Below are positions 10,798 through 20,658 of a stretch of DNA of 64,000 bases, one piece after another. The position numbers and the translations under genes are program-made. Every line of letters begins with the position of its first letter. Position 1 is the stretch's first letter. The notes beneath the pieces are model-generated. The model was not told where the DNA came from. It ran no database searches and saw only the letters and a list, made by a program, of their open reading frames with translations. This stretch comes from Crossaster papposus (Eukaryota; Echinodermata; Asteroidea; Velatida; Solasteridae), in NCBI GenBank assembly GCA_037893245.1, contig JBAIAA010000669.1, positions 1,612,001 to 1,676,000 of the forward strand, written 5' to 3'.

Positions 10798-11472
10798 CGA
10801 GCCCGTGCTTACATAATACGTAGCCAAAAATCGATAGACGTACAGGGGCCAAAATGACCACTGTTTGGTTAATGGTTAGCGGGGTGACTCTCCCAGAAAT
10901 TCAAAAGGCATTCAGTTGAGTTATTAGACCCTGAAATGCAGAACAATGACGGTCAATTATGAGGCTTGATAGTGGACGTGCCATTGGGCGTGAAACTGAT
11001 GCTTGGCACGTTCTGGTCTTAACACGTGCTTACATAATTAAGTTGCCAAAACTCGATAGACGTACGGGGGCCAATTTTATGAAGCTGCTAAGCACAAACA
11101 TTTGCTTAGCACAAAAAAAGTCTTGCTCATTAAAAACAGGTTACCAGACAAAACTATACGTGCTTTTCATGCTTAGCAAAAACCAGCTGAATACCAGATA
11201 AAAAACAAAATACATCACTCGAAAATATAGTTTGAAACCCTGTTTTTGGCAAGTGGGAATATTCATGCTAAGCAATGATTTTGTGTGCTTAGCAGCTCTT
11301 TAAAAATGGCCACTGTTTGGTTAATGGTTGGCGTGGTGACTTTCCCAGAAAATCAAAGAGAATTCAGCTGAGTTATTAGACCCTGAAATGCAAAACAATG
11401 ACGGTCATTTATGAGACTTGGTAGCGGCGTGCCATTAGGCGTGAAACTGATGCTTGGCACGTTCTGGTCTTA
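10798..11472 (+). repeat. tandemly duplicated upstream segment of C-class gene (period about 452 bp)
   Basis: The segment with CTGTTTGGTTAATGGTT and GCTTGGCACGTTCTGGTCTT occurs at 10860-11021 and again at 11312-11472. A CGTGCTTACATAAT segment precedes each copy. The first copy lacks the inverted-repeat element body that the second carries: GGGGCCA joins AAATGACC directly at about 10850. The same arrangement occurs before K at about 61814-62488, so it predates the B-C/J-K duplication. Confidence 0.85.
11064..11312. mobile_element. promoter-proximal inverted-repeat element (TGCTTAGC type) before C
   Basis: The left end CGGGGGCCAATTTTATGAAG and the right end (CTTTAAAAATGGCCACTG) are imperfect inverses, each next to an AGCTGCTAAGC or GCTTAGCAGCT motif. 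Five GCTTAGC/GCTAAGC heptamers lie inside. Homologous copies precede E, G, H, I and K. It looks like an old MITE carried along with the genes. I associate similar repeats with echinoderm genomes, from memory only. Confidence 0.65.
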
Positions 11473-11510
11473 ATTACGTTTTCTTGGTGTTAAAGAAACA
11501 CGTTTTCTCA

Positions 11511-11543
11511 AATAAGAGGCATTTCACTGATCGGGCCTCATTC
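11511..11543 (+). promoter_or_regulatory. putative core promoter of C (degenerate TATA, initiator)
   Basis: The CAAATAAGAGG sequence sits where E and I have CAAATATAAGG. TCATTC at 11538-11543 matches the TCAKTY initiator, its A (11540) lying 27 bp downstream. The leader to the ATG at 11568 would be 28 nt. The alignment of all C/E/G-class copies supports this. It is inference without transcript data. Confidence 0.5.
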
Positions 11544-11567
11544 GAGCAGTTGATGTGGATCAGCAAA

Positions 11568-12575
11568 ATGGGAAAGGCACGCAATTTCGGTCTCTCTGGT
11601 CGACTAGTATTTGTAATCTCTATTTCGTTGTATATTTTGCTTTCTATCGTTCCCGTCTATCAAGGAACATTTTGCGGTCGTACACACTCACAGGAGTTCA
11701 GTGGGGCTCAACACCGAGCACTGAGAAATGCCACAATTTGGTCGGGTAGAGTTGGTACTCTGGTCGGCTGTGTGAGCCTGTGCCATTCTTGGACAGCTTG
11801 CAAATCAGTCAATTACTTCAAGAACAATCAAAGGTGTGATCTGAACAACGCCACGAGAGTCGATTTGCCAAATACCATTGTAGCAGACTACGGGAGCGTG
11901 TTCTTTGATGGTATTACTTACAGCGATTGCCAGAGTTTACTGAAGTCGGGTTACAGCGTGAGCGGTATCTATACGTTATTCCCAGCGGGATTCGCAGATG
12001 GTCTGAGGGTGTACTGCGACATGGAGACCGACGGTAGAGGCTGGCTTGTCATTCAGAGGCGTCAGGATGGCAGTGTCGACTTCTACCGCGGCTGGGCTGA
12101 CTACCGCGTGGGCTTTGGGGACTTGGCTGGTGAGTTTTGGCTCGGCAACGACAACTTGCGCACCTTGAGTAATTCTAATGGACCTTGGGATCTTCGAATC
12201 GATTTGGAGGACTGGGATAACAACACAGCCTGGGCCGAGTACGGAGGTTTCCGGATCTATGGACAGGATTTTAGTCTGAATTTGGATTCGTACAATGTGG
12301 AAAGTACCGCTGGTGACTCCCTTACAGCTAGACAAAACGGTATGTCCTTTTCAACAAAGGACAAGGACAATGACATATTTACTACTCATAACTGCGCACA
12401 GAGAAAAGAAGGAGCTTGGTGGTATGAGAAGTGTTCTTCGTCCAACTTGAACGGTATGTATTTCAATTCGTCTTGGGAAAAATCAAAGGGCTTTCGAGTC
12501 ATTTCATGGGATGCATGGAGGTCTATATTATACTCCTTGAAAAGTTGTAGTATGAAGATTCGATTGGCAAGGTAA
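11568..12575 (+). CDS. FReD copy C: secreted PAN/apple-fibrinogen protein (335 aa)
   Basis: Intronless. The start is the ATG at 11568 in a strong AAAATGG context, equivalent to the only available start in copy E. An in-frame ATG at 11553 would add five residues. Signal peptide: residues 1 to about 31 (a LVFVISISLYILLSIVPV core). PAN/apple-like domain: 36-113 with five cysteines. Fibrinogen domain: from about 118, with Cys 121, 150, 276, 289 and 327 and the calcium-site DKDND. C-class hallmarks are GRGW where others have GGGW, NSNGPW, and Tyr where B has Cys135, giving ten cysteines in all. The probable product is an extracellular recognition lectin (family inference). It differs from K at three residues (32, 137, 273). 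Confidence 0.94.
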   Translation: MGKARNFGLSGRLVFVISISLYILLSIVPVYQGTFCGRTHSQEFSGAQHRALRNATIWSGRVGTLVGCVSLCHSWTACKSVNYFKNNQRCDLNNATRVDLPNTIVADYGSVFFDGITYSDCQSLLKSGYSVSGIYTLFPAGFADGLRVYCDMETDGRGWLVIQRRQDGSVDFYRGWADYRVGFGDLAGEFWLGNDNLRTLSNSNGPWDLRIDLEDWDNNTAWAEYGGFRIYGQDFSLNLDSYNVESTAGDSLTARQNGMSFSTKDKDNDIFTTHNCAQRKEGAWWYEKCSSSNLNGMYFNSSWEKSKGFRVISWDAWRSILYSLKSCSMKIRLAR

Positions 12576-13117
12576 AGTAATTATTGAAACGACTCGGACC
12601 ACATTAGCTCAAACGTGACACCAATTTTGCAATATGGACCACTATAATTTATTTGATACGTGTACGGGATACGTATGCGGCTCCGAAAAGTCGCCTATTA
12701 AATCAACAGTTTGCGTTGTTGTTTCACCTTGTACACTTTATGCAATTTGCTTCTTAAATCAAAATGTTGAAATGTATAATTTAAAAGACTGATGACATTA
12801 AAACGCAAAGTAGTGGTTTATTAGTCGACTTTCCGGATCCACATAAATGGGGAATATGAACGTAAAGTAAACGCGCATATGCGGAAATACCACCAAATTC
12901 CTCAAAAGTCGCGTCGTGTAATTTCACTAATTTGGAATATTCGGTCAATTCCGTTACCTCACTTTGATTTTTTCTTAGCTATAAACAGAACAAAATGGAC
13001 AAATGTTTGCTATTAATTCTCGCGAAATCTCTAGAGTTCCCCTGAGCATGCAAGACTAAAAACTAAATAGTCAAAAGTCCACACATCCGACTAAAGCTAC
13101 AACACCATAGTGCAGAA
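12576..13117. other. C-D spacer: 3' flank of C ending at a chimeric junction
   Basis: This 540-bp stretch matches the start of the B 3' flank (4857-5399) up to AACACCATAGTGCAGAAT. There it joins directly into the middle of a FReD coding sequence. No gene is seen. Confidence 0.85.
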
Positions 13118-13991
13118 TGTGAGCCTGTGCCACTCTTGGCCAGTTTGCGAGTCAGTTAATTACTTCAAGAACAATCGTAAGTGTGTTCTGAACAATGGCA
13201 CGAGAGTAGATACACCAAATGGCTTCGTTGAAGACCAAGCAAGCGTGTACTTCGATGGTAATACCAACACACCTTGCTTTTCCGTAGCAGATTTAAGTGA
13301 TCACAGCGACAGATTCGCCGCCGCAGTGGAGCCACGTTACAGCGATTGCCAGAGTTTACTGAAGGAAGGTTGCAGCGTGAGCGGTATCTATACGCTATTC
13401 CCCGCGAGATTCGCAGATGGTCTGAGGGTGTACTGCGACATGGAGACCGACGGTGGAGGCTGGCTTGTCATTCAGAGGCGTCAGGATGGCAGTGTCGACT
13501 TCTACCGCGGCTGGGCTGACTACCGCGTGGGCTTTGGTGACCTGGCTGGTGAGTTTTGGCTCGGCAACGACAACTTGCGCACCTTGAGTAATTCTATCGG
13601 ACGTTGGGATCTTCGAATCGACTTGGAGGACTGGGATGGCAACACGGCCTGGGCCGAGTACAGAGATTTTAAGATCTCTGGACAGAATTTTAGTTTGAGT
13701 TATGATTCGTACAATGCAGACAGTAATGCTGGGAATTCCCTTCACAGGCACAATGGTATGCTCTTTACAACAAAGGACAAGGACAATGACAAGGATACTA
13801 ATCGTAACTGCGCAGACATAGAAGAAGGAGCTTGCTGGTACGACTTATGTTCCTCGTCGAACTTGAACGGTATGTATTTCAGTTCGTCTTGGGAAAAATC
13901 AAGCGACTTTCGAGTCATTGCATGGAGTTCATGGAAGGGTTTTATCTACTCGTTGAAAAGTTGTAGTATGAAGATTCGATTGGCAAAGTAA
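13118..13991 (+). pseudogene. FReD copy D: 5'-truncated G-class gene
   Basis: The coding sequence begins abruptly at the VSLCHSW part of the PAN domain and stays open to the TAA at 13989-13991. The promoter, signal peptide and first 68 or so codons are absent, replaced by 3'-flank DNA of copy C. No in-frame ATG occurs before the METDGGG methionine inside the fibrinogen domain; an open frame from 13110 starts with GTG. The body is G-class (the NTPCFSV linker, DFKISGQNFSLSYDS). Two changes at otherwise constant positions, FPAR for FPAG and GACWYD for GAWWYD, fit loss of constraint. It is most likely a dead chimera made by recombination between 3' flank and gene body. Confidence 0.85.
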
Positions 13992-16900
13992 GGTAATTAT
14001 TGAAACGACTCGGACCATTGGCTCAAACGCGTCACCAATTTGGCAATATGGACCAATATTTGAAACGTGTACGGGATACGTATGCGGCTCAGAAAAATCG
14101 CCTATTAGATCAACAGTTTGCGTTGTTGTTTCATCTTGTACACTTTATGCAATTTACTTCTCATATCAAAATGTTCAAATGTATAATTTAAAAGACTGAT
14201 GAAAATATAACGCAAATTGGTACTGTATAGGCGACTTTCCCGAGCCGCATACATATCCCGTACATTTATCAAGTCTATTCGTCCATAATAACGAATTTTA
14301 AAACGGGGAATATAAACGTAAAGTAAACGCGGCGCGCATAAGCGGCAATACCATGCACGAAAGGTCTCAACAATAAATTGCGTCGTGTAAATTCACTAAA
14401 TTGGAATATTCGGTCAATTCCGTTACCTCCCTTTAAGTTTTTCTTGGGCATAAAAATAACAAAAAAGGGCAAATGTTTGCTATTAATTATCGCGAAATCT
14501 CTAGGGTTCCTCTGAGCATGCAAGACTAAAAACTATTTTTAAATTCATATTATTGCAAAACTACTGAATGTTTCTGAAAAATGCAAATCTCTGAAAGGTA
14601 CTGAAATCAGCACTGTGGCCGGTTGTTTTTACTTGTGTGACAAAGCTCAGGCAGGTGTTTGTAAAGACAAATTATTTTACGGTTTAAACACATAAAAAAA
14701 GCAATGACTGGGTCGATGAATCATTTTTTCTGATCCCTTTCTTTTTGTGGTACACTTACCTGACAAACGTAAGGTGATGTACCCTCCACATGGCCACTAT
14801 TCCTGTTAATGCATAGCTGGCATCTTCGTCTCATGTCTCTCTTTGCCCGCCTTAACATTTGTAATGTTGATAATAAGAATTAAGTTTAGCCTGTTGTATA
14901 GGTCTTGGTGTATAGTTAATACTAAAATTAAAATTAAATCGTACGCGGTAGAGAATATATCATCTTGAATCAACGTAAAGCTTTCCTGGGTTTTAAATGA
15001 ACGTTTGCGATTTTTCTCATTTGTTGTTGTGCATGACTTATCACCAATCCTTGAATGAGCAATATAACCTAATGAATAATCTGCTTGCAAAAACAAAATT
15101 AGATATAAAAATGTGTTTGATTGAAAAGCCACAAAAGATCACGTGGCATTAAAAGTAGAATAAGCTAAAACAAAATTGTAAAAATTATGAATGTGTTTTA
15201 CCTCAAATTAGAAATTTGGCAAATGAAGGGACTGGTTGTTTGGAAAAGTTATTCATTTGTATTTGCTGTCTTATTTTGGTTGCGGTTGGGGTTGTGTTTG
15301 AATGGCAGTTAATGATTATTAGTCAAAAGTGTTTAAAGGTATGATTCGATTGAAATGCAAAGTACGTTGTCAAGAACAATTGCTTGGTGTATTGTATCTG
15401 TGGTGTAGCACAGAAAGTATATGGAGTGAAACATATGTGAGTCATATATGAATTTTCTAACAATGTTTTAGCAGTCTGAAAATGTTTCGCAATAGTCTTA
15501 AATTTTGTACATTGATTTAGACAATTTAAAAGTTAGGTTTGGCGAAACTGTAGTTTGGTATGTGGTGTACCTTCCTTAGTTCGTTTTCTTTTTGCTTTGT
15601 TGTAGTACTTTCAAAATTCGTGATTCTAAAACAATCAATGTGACTGTTTTGTTAGCACCAGAAGATATATTATTTTGAAATAACGTAGATCTTTTTAAGT
15701 TTCAGGTAAACATTTGTGATTTGCCCAATTTGTTGTTGAAGTTTTAAAATTCATTTAAAACAGCGATGTTAATAAGTGTTACGCTTAAAAAGTGTATTCA
15801 TATTGCATGTAAAAAAATACATTTTTATTAAAGCCGTGTTCCCATTGGATTTTCCTTTTCAAACTTTAAGATTGGTGTTATTAGCCTGCATTGATGTATT
15901 TGAAACATTTCTATCACTATTTGGTAAAGAACATGTTGGCTGTATATAAAGCTTTGAAAAGACATTTGTAAATTCAAAATTGCATGTCTTTGTAATTTAA
16001 ATGTTGTTATATTATGGTGTCATAATAACGTTTTAATCCTCGATCAATGTTGAACCTATTTAATAATATCGCTGGAAAAATTGAAATTAGATGTCGAATT
16101 GGTTTGATTAGAAGTTTTTCAATTGTAACATGTAAAATGTAAAGTGCCAGTTAATTATATGTAAAGTGCCAGTTAATGATTATGTAGCTCGTAATATTTG
16201 TCAAAATTACTAAGATGTTCAAAGATATTGTATATGTATATTTGCGGTGGTAGCTCATAACGAGTGATGATTTAAAAAATATATAAATGCATAATATATA
16301 AATGCACGTTTTAGAGTCTAAAAACTGTTCGTACAAGGCCACTGTTGTATTGTGACAAGGCGTTCGACCAGCACAGTGCAGCCTAGCCGCGTCACGTGTA
16401 GTTGCAGTAAGTATGTGTGAATACCAGTGCACACAATTCGCTGTGTGCCCGGCACCAGGGCACCCGACGCACCTATTGCGCTTCCGTTTTCGTCAGACAC
16501 TATCATCGAACGCCTTAATGATAACCACGGCTACTATAGGAAATTGTTTGCACTATTGTCTCGCATTTGTACATTGCTTTCGCGAGTTTAGCAAGAATTT
16601 GGCACTGGTCAATATACATGTATCACCAATTGTTCGCAAAATAATCAAAGTGACTTTTTTAGATACAGAAAAATCAACGTAATTGACACGCTTTAGGTGA
16701 CCGTTTGTGATTTAATTTACTCACAATAACATTGGTGTTATAACGTGTATTAAGTGTTGCATGTAAAAAAAAAATATTAGTTATTAGGCTACATACAAAA
16801 AATTGATTGTTTCTCATCAGCGGTCGGGCCAATTTTTCGTGCCGGGTGGATATTTTTTTATATTTTATAAACAAAATATAAATGTACCGGACGCCCGAAA

Positions 16901-18636
16901 ATTCCGAGATTTTTATTTTTTTTATTTTGTATATGCTGTAAAAACACGCTGTTGAAAGCAATAACAGTTAAAACTCACACAGGCCAAGTGAATGTTTTTA
17001 GTGGCCATACATGTTCCAGCAGAAGCAAGCCGGAAAAATCTAAATCGACGGCGGACAGGAGATCGGAGAAGCCGAGTATAATAGTAGTGAGAACGGTGTC
17101 TGTGTGCCTCTTTCATTAACAAAACCTGGGGTGCTCAAAATTATATGGGAAAATAAATCGACTTAACTATATTTTTGTGTTTCTACCAACATTATTTGAG
17201 TTTTTATTCTATATGAAATGTGTGCATTGGTCAGTTTTGGAAAGTAAATCAACGAAAACAATTTGTAATTTAGATAAAGAAATTTAAGAATGCAATGTCC
17301 CAACGAAGTTTTTGTCAACTATCGCTTTCACCCCCGCCGCACGCGGTGGCGCCCATACTATAACTGGGCGCTGGAAAACACCTGACGAGCTTCATAGATT
17401 TCTGTGTAGAAAAACGCACGGCATTCTAGGTAGCGTACATGCTCTGCCGCGCAGCTGAGCCACGGAAGTAGTAACCTACGTTCGCAGGTCGCAACACAAA
17501 TTATCCAATCAGAGCTAAATGCACATCAGCGCTTACCACCAACGCCCGGTTCATCAACATGTACATGTATGTATATGCGGTAGGCACGAACGAAACCAGC
17601 GCGCCTGTAGTTGTTTAGTCAGATACCGGTTTCAAAGATTCGGCGACATTTTTATTCTATAAAATATAAAATATAAAATGCCCTGACGGACCATTTTTTC
17701 AAAAAGGTTCTGATGAGAAACAATTCATTTTTTTTATGTAGCCTTAAGTAAAGAAACGACCGTTGTAAATACCGTGATAGGTATAACGAATGGAATTTGA
17801 ATAGAATGTCAATGGAATGTTGTTTGATAAAATGCAGTTGTAAACGAGTAGTAATATTTGAATCATATGCAGGTTTGCAAACTGCATAGACATTGGTGTA
17901 ACACAATGATTGACAACTGTATTCTCCGCAATGCCACGGCCAACTGGTCTGCTGGTGCTAATCTATGCACATAACCATTCCACAGTATACTGAGAATTGA
18001 ATGTGTAAACTTTTCTGATTACTAAGCTGACTGTTGTGTTCAGGAATGAAGACATGTTGAACTAGAACATTTCAATGGAATGTTGTTTGATTAATGTGTT
18101 TCAAGCAAACAGTAGAATTGGATTCGTATTTAGTCTGCAAACATTGTAAACATTTGGTGTAAGACATGCATGATTGATTTGGCTGAAATCGCATTTGTTT
18201 GTACAACGGATGGCCGACTGGTCTGCTCATGCCAATCCTAAGTTAACAAAACCACCCCAGAGTACTGACAATGTAAGCTAATTTGTGCTGCTGCTGGGAA
18301 CAGGTTTTGTTAAATGTGCTTTGTATTATTATGACAGCTGTGACCAGGAATAAAGACCAGGAATGGGAAAATAAAGATATAGAAACAAAATCTTTAATTT
18401 TTGTCGTCGTTCATTTTCTGCAGAGTTGTAATCAAGTCATTAACACGAGTGATCACATGTCCGGCCCATGTTGATAACATGCTCGTGACCCCTCCCCTCC
18501 CTGTGCCCCAACTTAGAATTTGCAAAATTTCAACCAACATGAATTCTTATTGTTAAAACGCATCAAGTAACCCCTCCAGTAAATTTGTCCTAAATGAGAA
18601 AGTGTCCACCCTTCCTCGAAACTCGGATCTCAGGCC
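13992..18636. other. D-E intergenic region, first part (duplicated 3' flank)
   Basis: This is AT-rich sequence shared with the flanks of B, F, G, H and J, interrupted by the 957-bp element at 16787-17743. No coding region is supported. The 108-codon minus-strand frame at 14806-15132 is broken in paralogous copies and has no recognisable domain. Confidence 0.7.
16787..17743. mobile_element. 957-bp PIF/Harbinger-like non-autonomous element
   Basis: GGCTACATACAAAAAATTGA at the left end and the reverse complement of the right end (GGCTACATAAAAAAAATGAA) share about 35 bp, running on through TTGTTTCTCATCAG. A weaker match extends to about 90 bp. The 3-bp target TTA is duplicated (16784-16786, 17744-17746). 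After F the paralogous site reads ATAGTTATTAAGTAAAG with no insert. The interior includes a GC-richer stretch (CCCCGCCGCACGCGGTGGCG near 17330) but no transposase. Confidence 0.85.
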
Positions 18637-19044
18637 ATGTTCGAAATGTTGGCTTTGGCTGTGACCTTGGCCGTTGCTATGCTGTTGCCAAGGGTGGACA
18701 ATACTTTTAATGCACATATCAACAAAATAACAACGGCCGAAGTCACAGCAAAGCCAGCATATCGGACATGGCCTCGGTTACGCCGCAGACCGTTAGATCG
18801 TGCCAGGATTTTTCACGAGGAGCGCCACCAAGAGTTAGCTAACCCCCTCGCGCTTTATTTGCATGCAGTTCTTAACAACGATGAAAAGTTCGCTAACCAG
18901 AATATAAAGAAATCAGTATACATCGAATTGAAACACTATCAATTTAATCTATTTTGCTTTGGATATCGGTGGCACATAACTTATATTGCTTGGCCCACCA
19001 GTTATTGGGATACAGGATGTTACGACGGTGCCTTAAAGACATAA
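18637..19044 (+). CDS. putative small secreted protein, 135 aa (copy 1)
   Basis: Not recognised. The ATG at 18637 opens a frame with a clear N-terminal hydrophobic stretch (LALAVTLAVAMLL, residues 5-17) typical of a signal peptide. Next comes a basic segment (TWPRLRRRPLDRARIFHEER), then a hydrophobic/aromatic C-terminal part (FNLFCFGYR, ITYIAWPTSYWDTGCYDG) with two cysteines. It lies 1.6 kb upstream of FReD E. The copy at 36048 differs by a whole-codon indel and, by hand count, about 16 nonsynonymous against 3 synonymous changes. The frame is thus preserved, but purifying selection is not evident. It could be a real fast-evolving gene or a fortuitously open repeat. Confidence 0.45.
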   Translation: MFEMLALAVTLAVAMLLPRVDNTFNAHINKITTAEVTAKPAYRTWPRLRRRPLDRARIFHEERHQELANPLALYLHAVLNNDEKFANQNIKKSVYIELKHYQFNLFCFGYRWHITYIAWPTSYWDTGCYDGALKT

Positions 19045-19124
19045 CCTAATTGTTAGGAGGAGGCTGACCTTGTTTAACGCTTGAGGCCTTTGTTTTCTTG
19101 TTGCCACAGAAACACGTAAATACA

Positions 19125-19391
19125 CTTGTCGGCTGTGTGAGCTTAAGCTACTCTTGGCCACCTTCAAAATTAGTCGATTACTTCAAAGAACAAAGGCAGG
19201 AATTCATAGAGGGGTACATTTAAAGTTGTAGTATGAAGATGCGAAATAATTATTGAAATGTATTCAAACCTGGCCGGTATGTATTTGTTTCCGCCTTCAA
19301 ATCTTGATATTGCTAGCATGATGGCATCATATGGAAATCAATGAAAGGAATTGACTACTCGCTCAAAAAGAGCAGTATACAAATTGAATAG
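19125..19391 (+). pseudogene. FReD relics (PAN fragment plus two C-terminal fragments)
   Basis: CTTGTCGGCTGTGTGAGC at 19125 and the next 60 bp match the PAN-coding part of FReDs (VGCVS...SWP...VDYFK) with frame damage. AGTTGTAGTATGAAGATGCG at about 19222 matches the gene end. Then 19275-19391 gives the NLAGMY ... YSLKKSSIQIE stop remnant. Large internal deletions separate the pieces. The same relic occurs at 36542-36808 and 44379-44645. Confidence 0.75.
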
Positions 19392-20147
19392 TAATTGCAG
19401 TAGTAATTATGCACAAATCACCGGCTAATGAAACATTGATTCTATAATCGCCACCGGTATGTAAAACAGTGATACCAAGCTTGGAAAAATAAAGAATGAA
19501 ATAGTTCTATATACCCTTTTCGACAGAAGATTATTTCTGAATGGAGTGCACAAAAAAACCTGTGTGTTGACAAATGTAAATGAATTTTCTGGAATTTCGG
19601 GGCTCGTCAGAAGACATCCTTACACTTACTAAAATCAGATCCTATTGAAATCCTGTAGATTCTCATTGTGAATGTATCTGATCGTTGATCTACCTGCGGA
19701 GCTACGAACAAAGCCAGTGCTGCTTTAAGGAAACACTGCTCCGATTACATTGACAGTCGATTGTACATATCCCTTATGTGAGCAGGTGACGACCGACATT
19801 CGCACCTTGAACTACTTCCCAGGCTGTGACATAAATTCACAACAAAGCCACAATAATTGATTATCTGAAGAGCATTGATGCGCACTTCGTGTTATCACCA
19901 CGATACAGATAGGTAGCTACTGAATTTCAGCTTCACTACTTTGCCAGCATTGAATTCAAATTGGTCTGCTTTTGATAAATATAACCCAACAATTGTCATG
20001 TTATACGCGTAAAAAGTCAAGGACTGAAGAGAAGGCGTTATGAAAGAAGCAGCGGCGCCATAGGCTCGTTTTTAATTAAAGCATGGCTGCAGGAAAATTT
20101 CACGAGTCCGTGCTTACACAATTAAGTTGCCAAAAATCGATAGTCGT

Positions 20148-20406
20148 ACAGGGTCCAATTTTATGAAGCTGCTTATCACAACAATTTGCTTAGCACAAAC
20201 CAGTCTTGCTCATTAAAAACGGGTTGCCAGACAAAACTCTACGTGCTTGTTTAATGCTAAGCAAAAACCAGCTGAATACCAGTCAAAAAACAATACAGGC
20301 CTACATCACCCGAAAATATGTTTTGTAACCCTGTTTTTGCCAAGGAAGAATGTTCATGCTTAGCAATTATTGTGTGTGCTTAGCAGCTCCTTAAAAATGA
20401 CCCCTG
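20148..20406. mobile_element. promoter-proximal inverted-repeat element (TGCTTAGC type) before E
   Basis: The left end CAGGGTCCAATTTTATGAAG and the inverse of the right end (CCAGGGGTCATTTTTAAGGA) flank AGCTGCTTA / TTAGCAGCT. Inside are GCTTAGC/GCTAAGC heptamers. It ends about 200 bp before the predicted TATA box. The copies before I (45949-46206) and K are similar; those before G and H are internally deleted. Confidence 0.65.
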
Positions 20407-20603
20407 GATTGGTGAAAGGTTGGCGTGGTAACTCTCCCAGAAATTCAAAGAGCATTCACGGGATCTATTAGACCCTGCAGAAATAATGACTGTCAAGGAA
20501 ACTTGATAGTGGCCGTGCCATTGGGCGTGAAATTGATGCTTGGCACGTTCTGGTCTTAATTAATTACGTTTTCTTGATGTCAAAGAAAACACGTTGTCTC
20601 AAA

Positions 20604-20634
20604 TATAAGGCACTTCTGTGATCGAGCCTCATTC
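20604..20634 (+). promoter_or_regulatory. putative core promoter of E: TATA box plus initiator
   Basis: TATAAGG at 20604-20610 is followed by TCATTC at 20629-20634, which matches the TCAKTY initiator. The T of TATA lies 27 bp before the initiator A, the classical distance. The predicted 5' UTR is 28 nt, ending in AAAATGG. The same arrangement holds before I (TATA at 46409, initiator A at 46436). Confidence 0.62.
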
Positions 20635-20658
20635 GTACAGTTGGTGTGAAACAGCAAA

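Larger units (their letters stand above)
4857..11567. other. B-C intergenic region (conserved 3' flank plus C-class upstream region)
   Basis: No protein gene is supported across these 6.7 kb. The sequence is AT-rich and is shared with the regions after D, F, G, H and J (for example the GCCACAAAAGATC segment at about 5825), so it is the duplicated 3' flank of the gene unit. It contains a foldback element, a poly-C/CCT tract, an 8-bp-TSD element, decayed FReD fragments and a duplicated promoter-proximal segment, listed separately. Many short open frames here have no conserved content. Confidence 0.75.
19392..20658. other. upstream region of E
   Basis: Sequence shared with the upstream regions of C, G, H, I and K. 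It contains the inverted-repeat element at 20148-20406 and the promoter module at 20604-20634. No coding region is seen. Confidence 0.8.

Noticed and set aside
14806..15132. 108-codon minus-strand frame in the D 3' flank
   Set aside because: AT-rich flank sequence; the paralogous flanks after F and G carry indels and stops in this frame.
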